Source: Vicinamibacterales bacterium
GTDB lineage: Bacteria; Acidobacteriota; Vicinamibacteria; Vicinamibacterales; Fen-181
DNA length: 39,984 bases
Direction of reading: 5' to 3'
Assembly (NCBI GenBank): GCA_036504215.1
Contig: DASXVO010000024.1
Location: 1 to 39,984 of the forward strand
The position numbers were made by a program, and so were the translations under genes. This document shows, piece after piece, positions 24,290 to 31,785 of this stretch. The stretch's first letter is position 1. Each line of letters opens with the position of its first letter. The notes under the pieces are model-generated. The model did no database searches, had not been told where the DNA came from, and saw nothing but the letters and a program-made list of their open reading frames with translations.

Positions 24290-25804
24290 TCACGCTCTTG
24301 TCGTGGTTGACAGCACCGTTCCGCCACAATCCCGCACGCGCACGACCATCGGCATCTGGCCCGGCAGGCTGTGCGTGGCGCAGCCGAAGCACGGGTCGTA
24401 GGCTCGAAACGACATCTCGATCATGTTCAGCACGCCCTCGGTGATGTCGCTGCCCTTGCGGATCAGTCCCTGCGCCGCCTTCTTGATCGACATGCAGATG
24501 GCCGCGTGGTTGTTGGTGGTGCCGACAACCAGGTTCGCCTTGCGGATGATGCCGTTCTCGTCGGTGACGTAGTGGTGGACGAGCGTGCCGCGCGGCGCCT
24601 CGACGATTCCGACTCCTTCGGTGGGCGTGTCGTGCGGGATCACGCGGTAGTTCTCGGGATGCGTCAGCTCCGGATGACGCACCAGTTCGAGCGCCCGCTC
24701 GGCCGCGTTGACCATTTCGACGACCCGCGCCCAGTGAATGGCCAGGGTGTGGTGCACCATCCGATGGCCGCTGCGGTCGCCGGTCAGCGTCTCGAAGTAC
24801 TCCTCGTACGCCTCCTGGGCCAGCGGCGTGCTCATCGCGTCGGCCACGTTGAGCCGCGCCTGCGGCGTGGCGCGGTAGACGCCCGACTGCTTGCCGTCCA
24901 CGAATCCCTTCCAGCCAACCTGCGTGAGGTAGGGGAACTTGAGGTAGCTCCAGGGCTCGACCCGCTCGGCGATGTACTTCGCGTAGTCGCGCGGCGCGTA
25001 CTTGCACAGCTCGTGGCCTTCCGGATCCACGACGCGCACCTTCCCGTCGTAGAAGTTCGTCCGGTTCTTGTCGTCCACGAGGCCCATCGAGTAGGTCTCG
25101 TGGTAGTAGGGGCCGTGGAGGATCAGATCCACGTACTCGGCGTTGGCGAGCACCAGGTCGTGCAGGACCTTGAGCGTGAACTTCGAGAACTCGAGCAGGT
25201 AGCGGGCGATTTCCTCGAGGCGATCCCGTTCCGACGCGGTGATCGGCTTGGAGACGCCGCCCGGAATGGCGTTCTCGGGGTTGACCGGCCGGCCGCCGAA
25301 AATTGCCGCCGCCTCGTGCCCCCACTTGCGCGCCTGGATGACCTGCTGGCCCACGCCGACGCCGAGTTTGCGGATGACGCCGATCAGGTTGCGCTCGGCC
25401 GGGTTGCTCGAGGGGCCCATCACGAAGTCGGGCGCCGCGAGGGCGTAGAAGTGCGTCGCGTGGTCGGTGACGTAGAAGATGTCGTACTGCAGCTCGCGGA
25501 TGAGGCGCGCCGTCAGCGGAAGCGAGATCTTGTACACGGCGTCGCACGCCTTGGCCGAGGCCATCAGGTGCGCCTCCGGACAGACGCCGCAGATCCGCGG
25601 CGTGATGCGGGGCATCTCCTCGACGGGTCGGCCCTCGCAGAACTTCTCGAAGCCGCGCAGTTCGGGCACCTGGAAGAAGCAGTCGGCGACCTCGCCGTCG
25701 GCGTCCAGGAAGATGTCGATCTTGCCGTGCCCCTCGAGCCGCGTGATCGGGTCGATGCTGATCCGCCGGGTCGGGCCGGCGGAGGTCGTTGCCGGGATGG
25801 TCAT
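24290..25804 (-). CDS. mvhA: [NiFe] hydrogenase large subunit, group 3 (MvhA-like)
   Basis: A 504-residue catalytic subunit that splits or makes H2. The nickel ligands are Cys72/Cys75 in RICGVCPEAH and Cys472/Cys475 in DPCFGCATH. After His478 there are 26 more residues, the tail that the maturation protease at 20952 would remove. IDPITRLEGHGKI near the N-terminus and the absence of an export signal on the small subunit place it in cytoplasmic group 3, near Mvh/F420-non-reducing types. GAGGAG lies before ATG 25804. Neighbouring mvhG and mvhD match the Mvh pattern, but the flavoproteins around them match Qmo. Group assignment within 3 is by context and recollection, not a tree. Confidence 0.93.
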   Translation of the reverse strand: MTIPATTSAGPTRRISIDPITRLEGHGKIDIFLDADGEVADCFFQVPELRGFEKFCEGRPVEEMPRITPRICGVCPEAHLMASAKACDAVYKISLPLTARLIRELQYDIFYVTDHATHFYALAAPDFVMGPSSNPAERNLIGVIRKLGVGVGQQVIQARKWGHEAAAIFGGRPVNPENAIPGGVSKPITASERDRLEEIARYLLEFSKFTLKVLHDLVLANAEYVDLILHGPYYHETYSMGLVDDKNRTNFYDGKVRVVDPEGHELCKYAPRDYAKYIAERVEPWSYLKFPYLTQVGWKGFVDGKQSGVYRATPQARLNVADAMSTPLAQEAYEEYFETLTGDRSGHRMVHHTLAIHWARVVEMVNAAERALELVRHPELTHPENYRVIPHDTPTEGVGIVEAPRGTLVHHYVTDENGIIRKANLVVGTTNNHAAICMSIKKAAQGLIRKGSDITEGVLNMIEMSFRAYDPCFGCATHSLPGQMPMVVRVRDCGGTVLSTTTRA

Positions 25805-25833
25805 CGTTCGCTCCTCGTGCCGCATGGTCCGTG

Positions 25834-26826
25834 CTACCGGCGCGCCTTGAGGGCGCTCGACGCCAGGCTGAACCGGTAGAAGGTGCCGGTCGGGTCGACG
25901 ATCTCGTCCACGACTTCGCGCGCGCGGTCCTCGGTGACCGCGTCGATGACCGATCCGAGGGCGCTCAGCATCGCCGTGCCCTGGTCGGACGACAGGCCGG
26001 CGCTGCCGTAGCACCCGCGGCAGGTCATCTCGGCCTTCGGGCACTGTGCGCCGCAACCGCTGCGCGTCGAGGCGCCGAGACAGACGAACCCCTGCTCGAG
26101 CAGGCACCAGTTGGGTTCCGGAACGGCCATGTGCGGCCGCTTGAACGCCTTGATGCGGGTCTTGCGCTTCTCGCGCGGGCACTCATCGCACACCGAGCGG
26201 TTGTCGCAGCCGACGCGCACGGCGCTGTTCCGCGCCGGCACCTCGCCCGCGACGACCGCCTGCAGGACCTTCCACACCTGCGCCCCCACCGGAGGGCATC
26301 CGGGGATCTGGTAGTCCACGTCGACGATGTCGCCCAGGCGGAGGACCTGCGGGTACATCCCGGGCAGGTCGAGCTCGCCCAGCGGCGTGGCCCACTGCGT
26401 CTTGGGTTCGACGTGGCCGGGATTGTGGAGTGTCGGGTTGCTGTGGTAGACCGCGTCGTAGATCTCGCGCGGGCTCTTCAGGTTGGCGAGCGCCGGGATG
26501 CCGCCATCCATGGCGCAGGCGCCATAGGCGACCAGCGTCCGGCTCTTGCGCCGGAGCAGGCGCGCCAGTCGCTCGTGCTCGGAACTCCGGATGCCACCAT
26601 TGAAGAGGCAGACGTCGATGTACCCGTCCGGGTAGTCTGCCACCGTGCGGTACTTGAAGTCGGCCGCGCACGGCCAGAACACGATGTCGGCCACCTCGAT
26701 CAATTCCAGAAGGTGCTCGCCAATCTCGAGCAGCGAGATGTCGCAGCCGCCGCAGCTCGACGCCCAGTGCATGCCGACCCGCAGTTTGCCGGGTTGGCGG
26801 TCGATCTCGGCACCATTCGTGGTCAT
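25834..26826 (-). CDS. mvhG: [NiFe] hydrogenase small subunit (MvhG-like)
   Basis: A 330-residue iron-sulfur subunit that carries electrons from the nickel site. The proximal cluster ligands are Cys25 and Cys28 (SSCGGCD), then YGACAMDGG and IPGCPPVG. Further cysteine groups in CDNRSVCDECP and CGAQCPKAEMTCRGCYG provide two more clusters. No signal peptide or twin-arginine motif is present, so the enzyme is cytoplasmic. The start ATG overlaps the mvhD stop (ATGA), so the two are translationally coupled. It lies 29 bases before mvhA, with which it forms the catalytic dimer. Confidence 0.92.
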   Translation of the reverse strand: MTTNGAEIDRQPGKLRVGMHWASSCGGCDISLLEIGEHLLELIEVADIVFWPCAADFKYRTVADYPDGYIDVCLFNGGIRSSEHERLARLLRRKSRTLVAYGACAMDGGIPALANLKSPREIYDAVYHSNPTLHNPGHVEPKTQWATPLGELDLPGMYPQVLRLGDIVDVDYQIPGCPPVGAQVWKVLQAVVAGEVPARNSAVRVGCDNRSVCDECPREKRKTRIKAFKRPHMAVPEPNWCLLEQGFVCLGASTRSGCGAQCPKAEMTCRGCYGSAGLSSDQGTAMLSALGSVIDAVTEDRAREVVDEIVDPTGTFYRFSLASSALKARR

Positions 26827-27338
26827 GCCCGGTCTCCCCACGGCTGAAGGTCCTGGCCGTGCCCGACGCCGCGCTCGTACATCCGCCGGGGCCAGTCGAG
26901 CGGGCCGACCTGACAGACCTGCTCGGTCACCTGACGCACGAGCTTCGCGAACTTGTCACCCTCGGCCGCGCTCACCCACTCGTGGACGAACCGTTCGGGC
27001 TCGATGCCGAAGTCCTGGAGGACGCGCGACACCAGCGGCATCCGTGCCATCGTCTTGTGGTTGCCGGCGATGTAGTGGCAATCGCCGATGTGGCAGCCGC
27101 ACACCATGACGCCGTCGGCGCCCCGGGCGAACGCCGTCATGATCAGATCGGGATCGATCCGGCCCGAGCACATCACCCGGATGATGTCCACGTTGGCCGG
27201 GTACTTGAGGCGCGCCGTGCCGGCGTTGTCGGCGCCGGTGTACGAGCACCAGTAGCAGAGAAATGCGATGATGCGAGGCTCCCACGCCTGGGACGTCCCG
27301 GTCTCGGCGGGGGGCTGCACCGACTCTCCCTGACTCAT
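26823..27338 (-). CDS. mvhD: MvhD-type iron-sulfur adaptor
   Basis: A 171-residue protein of the MvhD/FlpD family, which connects the hydrogenase to HdrA. The conserved cysteines are in FLCYWCSYTGADNAGTARLKYP, VMCSGRI and VCGCHIGDCHYIAGN. In methanogens MvhD holds a [2Fe-2S] cluster and passes electrons from the hydrogenase to the HdrA flavin. In QmoB the same domain is fused to the HdrA-like part; here it is a separate gene directly after the large HdrA. GGGAGA precedes ATG 27338. The C-terminal 50 residues (after FVHEW) are helical and typical of the family. Confidence 0.93.
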   Translation of the reverse strand: MSQGESVQPPAETGTSQAWEPRIIAFLCYWCSYTGADNAGTARLKYPANVDIIRVMCSGRIDPDLIMTAFARGADGVMVCGCHIGDCHYIAGNHKTMARMPLVSRVLQDFGIEPERFVHEWVSAAEGDKFAKLVRQVTEQVCQVGPLDWPRRMYERGVGHGQDLQPWGDRA

Positions 27339-27355
27339 GAGCGGCTCTCCCTTCG

Positions 27356-29413
27356 TCAGACCTCCGCGCAGACCGGGGCCTGGTCGCGCGCGACAGCGGG
27401 CCCGAGGAGCACCTCGAGCTCGGATCGCACTTGCTGATCGTTGAAGCCGGCCTGCTGGATCGCGGTGCTCGGGCAGGTGGCGGCGCACGTGCCGCAGCCG
27501 GTGCAGAGCGCCTCGCTCACCGTCGCGAGGCCGCGCGCCTCGTCGCGCGTGATCGCATCGTAGGGGCAGACGGTCAGGCACGTCTGGCAGCCGGTGCACG
27601 CGTCCTCGTCCACGCAGGCGATGAACGGGTCCATCTCCACCTGACCCTGGGCGATCATGGCGGCCGCCTTCGACGCGGCTGCGGACGCCGCGGCGCACGC
27701 CTCGGTGATGTCCATCGGTCCCTGGCAGCAGCCGGCGAGGAAGACGCCCGACACCGCCAGTTCGACCGGCCGCAGCTTCGGATGCACCTCCAGCAGGAAG
27801 CTGTCGTAGCCCACGGCGCACGAGTACATCGTCACGAGCTCGCTGATGTCGTGCGGCACGACGCCGGTGGCGAGCACAAGAAGATCGAGCGGCACCTCAA
27901 TCGGGAGACCGTCGGTCAGCAGGTCCTTGGTCCGGACGACCAGCGGCCACGCGCCCCCACGGTCCTTGTCCACGCGCGGTGGGTGCATCGGGCTGTACCG
28001 CACGAAGAGCACGCCCAGCTCGGATGCCCGTTCGTAGTACTCCTCGTGTCCGCGGCCGTAGGTCCGCATGTCCTGGTAGAACGACGTGATGTGGGATTCG
28101 GGGAAGCGCTCCTTGAGCGCAACGGCCGCGTGCATCGCCGCCGTGCAGCACGTGCGGGCGCAGTAGTCCTTCACCTTTCCGTCGGGCTGGGGCGCATTCA
28201 CGCCCTCGATCTGTCGGGCGCCCACGCAGTGGAGGAAGCCGATCCGCACCGGCTTGTGGCTGTCGAACGGCAGCGCGCCGGCCGTCGGTCCCTCCGGGTC
28301 GAGCATCCGGTGGAGCTGCTGGAGCGTGATGACCTTGGGGAAGATGCCGTAGCCGTACTCGCCAAACAGCGGCTCGTACGGGTCGTAGCCGGTCGCGAGG
28401 ATGATGACGCCCGAGTGAAGGGTCACCTCTCGCGGCTTCGCGTCGAGGTTGATGCCCTTGCCGCCCACTGCCGCCACGCACTTGCCGCACTTGGTGCAGG
28501 TATGCCAGTCGATCGCCGGGATCGGCGGGAAGCAGCCCGGGTACGGCATGTAGATCGCCTTGCGGCGGCTCAGGGCGAAGTCGAATTCGCTGATCGTCTC
28601 CTCCGGGCAGGCGGCAATCGCGTTGCCCGGGTACGTGAGACGCTCGTCCACGCCGCGCGCGTCGATCTTGATCTTCGTCTTGAAGTCGCCGACGACGCCT
28701 TCCGAATCCACGACGTGGGCGCCGGTGAGCACGGTGATGAGCGGATGCCTCACCACGTCGTGGACCAGGTCGCAGAGCAGCGGCCTGGCCTCCTCGCCGG
28801 TCGGGAAGATGTTCCACAACTGCGCCATGCGACCACCGAGGAACGGACGCTTCTCGATGAGGGTGACCTTCATGCCGCGTTCGGCGAGATCGCGTGCCGC
28901 CATCAGGCCGGCGACCCCGCCGCCGATGACGAGGGCGGCCGGGTGGATTGGGATGCGCCGCTTGTCGAGTGGAACCAGAAGGCGCACACGACTCACCGCC
29001 GCCCGGACGAGGCGCGAGGCCTTGGCGGTGGCTGCCTCCTTGTCCTCGATCACCCACGAGACGTGCTCGCGGATGTTCACGTGCTCGAACAGGTACTGGT
29101 TCAGGCCCGCCCGCTCGACCGCCCGGCGGAAGGTGATCTGATGGAGCGTGGGCGAGCAGGCCGCGACGACGACACGCGTCAGACCGTGCTCCCGGATCTT
29201 CTGCTCGATCAGCGCCTGCCCGGGATCCGAGCAGTTGAACATGTGCGTCGTCGCCAGGACGACGTCCGGCATCCGCGCGGCCTCCTCGGCCACGCGCCTG
29301 ACGTCCACGACGTCCGAGATGTTGCCGCCGCAGTGGCACACGAACACCCCGACGCGCGGGGCCTGGACCGCCGGCGTCGATTCGCTCGCGGCCGAATCGG
29401 TCGCGTCGAACAT
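27356..29413 (-). CDS. hdrA: HdrA-like flavin and iron-sulfur protein (QmoB-like)
   Basis: A 685-residue protein and first gene of the operon. The N-terminal domain opens VGVFVCHCGGNISDVVDV and includes FNCSDPGQ and VVVAACSPTLH, as in HdrA. AALVIGGGVAGLMAARDLAE begins the FAD domain at about residue 160. CTKCGKC (near 305) follows, then CVGAR and ARTCCTAAMHA. Two C-terminal 4Fe-4S motifs, CTGCQTCLTVCP and CTGCGTCAATCP, are followed by an NDQQVRSELEVLL end typical of HdrA. HdrA's flavin can split electron pairs between high- and low-potential acceptors. With MvhD encoded next it equals the parts of QmoB. The CTKCGKC motif has no fourth cysteine in the usual place (CVAAVGG). The start is supported by GAGGAGA. 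Confidence 0.92.
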   Translation of the reverse strand: MFDATDSAASESTPAVQAPRVGVFVCHCGGNISDVVDVRRVAEEAARMPDVVLATTHMFNCSDPGQALIEQKIREHGLTRVVVAACSPTLHQITFRRAVERAGLNQYLFEHVNIREHVSWVIEDKEAATAKASRLVRAAVSRVRLLVPLDKRRIPIHPAALVIGGGVAGLMAARDLAERGMKVTLIEKRPFLGGRMAQLWNIFPTGEEARPLLCDLVHDVVRHPLITVLTGAHVVDSEGVVGDFKTKIKIDARGVDERLTYPGNAIAACPEETISEFDFALSRRKAIYMPYPGCFPPIPAIDWHTCTKCGKCVAAVGGKGINLDAKPREVTLHSGVIILATGYDPYEPLFGEYGYGIFPKVITLQQLHRMLDPEGPTAGALPFDSHKPVRIGFLHCVGARQIEGVNAPQPDGKVKDYCARTCCTAAMHAAVALKERFPESHITSFYQDMRTYGRGHEEYYERASELGVLFVRYSPMHPPRVDKDRGGAWPLVVRTKDLLTDGLPIEVPLDLLVLATGVVPHDISELVTMYSCAVGYDSFLLEVHPKLRPVELAVSGVFLAGCCQGPMDITEACAAASAAASKAAAMIAQGQVEMDPFIACVDEDACTGCQTCLTVCPYDAITRDEARGLATVSEALCTGCGTCAATCPSTAIQQAGFNDQQVRSELEVLLGPAVARDQAPVCAEV

Positions 29414-29944
29414 GGTCGGATCTCCTCGAGGACGGGTGTGTGTGCACACACGTCGTCCCATGGCTGATCACAGTGGTTGTGTCCGGTGAGAGAGCGCAGG
29501 CCGGGAGGAGGCTGCGGGCGGAATCGGGGATTCAATAAGAGAGCAGGGGCGGCAACATTCGCCGACCCGACATCACCCGCCGCGCCACGTCAGCGCCGAG
29601 CGCTGGCACACACCGTCGACCAACCCCGAAACCGTGAACGGAACCCTGGTTCGAACCGCCGAGTCGCACTGGCCGCCGAACGTCGCTGGATACCCGTCGA
29701 TGGAACCCACGGAGTCGAATGTGTCGTCGAGTGCTTTCGCGCTCGTGGCAGGGCGGCGGTCGCCGAATGCCGCCCGTAGTGTTCACCGGAATGGAAAGGG
29801 TGTCAAGGTGGTGTTGCTCGGGCGATCTCCACGCGGCTTGCGTCACGGACCTGGTGTCGGCGATACTCGATGTTCCTCCCGGAGTGGCCGCTACTCGACC
29901 GTTCCGCAGTGGCTGGACTTCAACGCCCGCTGACAACCCTGACC
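29414..29944. other. 531-base region between hydrogenase operon and nuclease gene
   Basis: The two flanking genes are transcribed away from each other, so the operon promoter must lie here. Apart from the palindrome at 29438-29451 I see no good sigma-70 or sigma-54 promoter pair, and no small gene with a convincing ribosome-binding site. Several frames are open, but their composition looks non-coding. Confidence 0.4.
29438..29451. promoter_or_regulatory. perfect palindrome upstream of the hydrogenase operon
   Basis: GTGTGTGCACACAC is a perfect 14-base palindrome (arms 29438-29444 and 29445-29451). It ends 25 bases before the hdrA start codon and a few bases beyond its GAGGAGA ribosome-binding site. 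It could be an operator for a dimeric regulator or a hairpin in the leader. The alternating GT/CA sequence may also be simple-repeat noise. Confidence 0.35.
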
Positions 29945-30952
29945 ATGGCGTGGTTGAGTCGCATCGCGATCGTCGTTGTTCTGACCCCGCTGTTCGTCGT
30001 GTTCATCCGCCACGACGGTCCCCAGTACACGATGGCCGTTGCCCTGCAGTCGTGGAGCAAGCCGTATTTCAACGTCGAGCCTTACCGCGCGACGCCCAAT
30101 TGCGACGGGGCCGCGGACTGCGAGACCGGCACGCTGAAGGTCATGACCTACAACGTCATGTGTCGCGTCTGCCAGGTGGCCAACTACGACACGTGGGATG
30201 AGCGCTGGCCACACCTCGAGGACGTGATCGCGAAGTACGACGCCGACCTCCTCGGCCTGCAGGAGCTTGGCGGCTACGGCGACATCGACCGAGTCGTGAA
30301 GGCCTTTCCTCAGTACGCGTACGAGACCTACAGGTTCGGGCCGTGGACCGACGGCGACGCCGCGTTGTTCTACAGGCGCGACCGATTCGACCTTCTCGAC
30401 GCCGGCCAGATGTGGCTCAGCCCGAAGCCCGCGCTGCCCTTCGCGCACAACTGGAAGACGTTGTCGGTGCCGCGCTATGTCAACTGGGTCTATCTGCGGC
30501 AGAAGCGGAACGGGTTCCGGTTCCTGTTCGTCAATACCCACTTCGACAACAACGGCACCAACAAGGAACCCTCCGCCGCGTTGTTCGCGCGGACTTTCCG
30601 GTCCGTCGCCGAATCGACGCCGATCATCGCGACCGGCGACTTCAACACCGGGCAGCGTGACGACCGCTACAAGACGCTTCTCGGCGTAGCGGACGGCGGC
30701 GCGGTGTTCAAGGACACGATGGATCTCGCGCCAGCCCAGTTGCTCTGCACGGCCATCCCGTCCGGCATGACGGCCGAGGACGTCCACATCCATGCCGATC
30801 TGCCGTGGACCGTCGACCACGTCCTCCTGGCCGGCCCCGTGGAGGCCACCGTCACGTCCTGGGTACAGGACGCGACCGTGTACGGACCCCAGAAACGCTG
30901 GCCCTCCGACCATCCCTCCGTCTTCGCGCACCTCAATATCCGCATGCGTTGA
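29945..30952 (+). CDS. endonuclease/exonuclease/phosphatase-family protein, membrane-anchored or exported
   Basis: A 335-residue member of the DNase I-like EEP superfamily. The metal and catalytic residues are visible: Asn in TYNVM, Glu in LGLQELGG, His/Asp in NTHFDNNG, Asp/Asn in ATGDFNTG, and the end motif SDHPSVFAHL. An N-terminal helix (RIAIVVVLTPLFVVFI) would anchor or export it. Such proteins cut nucleic acids or hydrolyse phosphodiesters such as sphingomyelin; the substrate is unknown. I chose ATG 29945, directly before the hydrophobic segment, over ATG 29870. It is divergent from the hydrogenase operon and probably unrelated to it. Confidence 0.85.
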   Translation: MAWLSRIAIVVVLTPLFVVFIRHDGPQYTMAVALQSWSKPYFNVEPYRATPNCDGAADCETGTLKVMTYNVMCRVCQVANYDTWDERWPHLEDVIAKYDADLLGLQELGGYGDIDRVVKAFPQYAYETYRFGPWTDGDAALFYRRDRFDLLDAGQMWLSPKPALPFAHNWKTLSVPRYVNWVYLRQKRNGFRFLFVNTHFDNNGTNKEPSAALFARTFRSVAESTPIIATGDFNTGQRDDRYKTLLGVADGGAVFKDTMDLAPAQLLCTAIPSGMTAEDVHIHADLPWTVDHVLLAGPVEATVTSWVQDATVYGPQKRWPSDHPSVFAHLNIRMR

Positions 30953-31056
30953 GCGCCGACGACGCGTAACCACTCCCACGCGGGAGATCCGCCCGCCCTG
31001 ACGCTGCCGAGGGGCCTCGATCAGTTCGCGTTCACGCTCACCAAGGACGATCGAAA

Positions 31057-31686
31057 ATGAACGCCGTGCTTCCGCTGTTGGTCCTGGCGGGCCTCGCGTC
31101 GGGCACGCCCGAGGCGGGTCCCGGGCCCGCACCCGCCACGGCGCGCCGGTTCATCGTCGTGGTCATCCTCCGTCAGCCGCGTGTGAATGAACTGGACGGT
31201 GCACTCGAAACCCTGAAGGGACGCGTGCTGGCGGCCAGACGATCGGCCGGCGGGGCGGCGGTGCGGACCGAGGTGTTCTTCTACTATTCAGGCCATGCCG
31301 ATGAGAAGAGTGTATTGCTCGGCAACGACAGGCTGTCGTACACGACGCTTCGGCAGGACCTCGAGACGATTCCCGCCGACGAGGCCGCGCAGGAATCCGA
31401 GCGGCTGGGCGGCAGTTTCTTCACCCACTACCTGATCTCCGGCATGCGCGGCGCCGCCGATCTGTCCGGCGACGGCAGGGTGACGTTGAACGAGGTCTCT
31501 ACAGGTGAATCCCTGGCCTCCTCGCGGGAAGGTCGCTCGACAAGACCGCCGGTCGGCCTGGTCGCAGCGTGGAACTGGAGCGACAGGCCCGACACGGTGA
31601 TCGGTTACGCCAGCCGCGACCGCGGCGGCGAGATCGCCTTCACCACCGGTTGGATGTGGGGACGTCCCTCCCACCGTCGACACTGA
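31057..31686 (+). pseudogene. caspase-like (C14) peptidase gene with internal deletions
   Basis: The 209-codon frame keeps pieces of a bacterial caspase-family peptidase: a signal peptide, a truncated first strand (RRFIVVV), the helix GALETLKGRVLAARRS, the catalytic-histidine strand VFFYYSGHADEKSVLLGN, then ESERLGGSFFTHYLISGMRG and LSGDGRVTLNEV, which normally follow the catalytic-cysteine region. The DxCHSG-type cysteine strand between ETIPADEA and ESERLGG is missing (roughly 50 residues), as is the loop after the first strand. Both losses are in frame. Without the cysteine it cannot be an active peptidase. An upstream frame ends with FTLTKDDRK in an ATGA overlap, the probable tail of a former partner gene. 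Confidence 0.65.
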
Positions 31687-31785
31687 GAGGGTCGGGAGCC
31701 TCTGCTGCCATGCGGGCTCGGCGGAGGACACCGCATGGCGAGCATCGTTCCCGAGGGGGAAATCACTCCGGGACGGATTGATCCG

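Noticed and set aside
27431-29467. 678-codon open frame antisense to the HdrA-like gene, and similar long frames at 22860-24401, 24371-25879 and 36078-37970
   Set aside because: Long antisense frames are expected in GC-rich coding DNA. Their products are His/Arg/Val-rich with no domain, and the opposite strand encodes clear enzymes.
29414-29944. Sigma-54 promoter for the hydrogenase operon
   Set aside because: I looked for a GG-N10-GC type pair on the minus strand upstream of 29413 and found no convincing match.
31762-31773. 12-base sequence ATCACTCCGGGA, repeated at 39065-39076, each just after a gene end
   Set aside because: Two copies of a 12-mer 7 kb apart can occur by chance in 40 kb of GC-rich DNA. 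There is no inverted repeat or other copy to make it a mobile-element or repeat signature.
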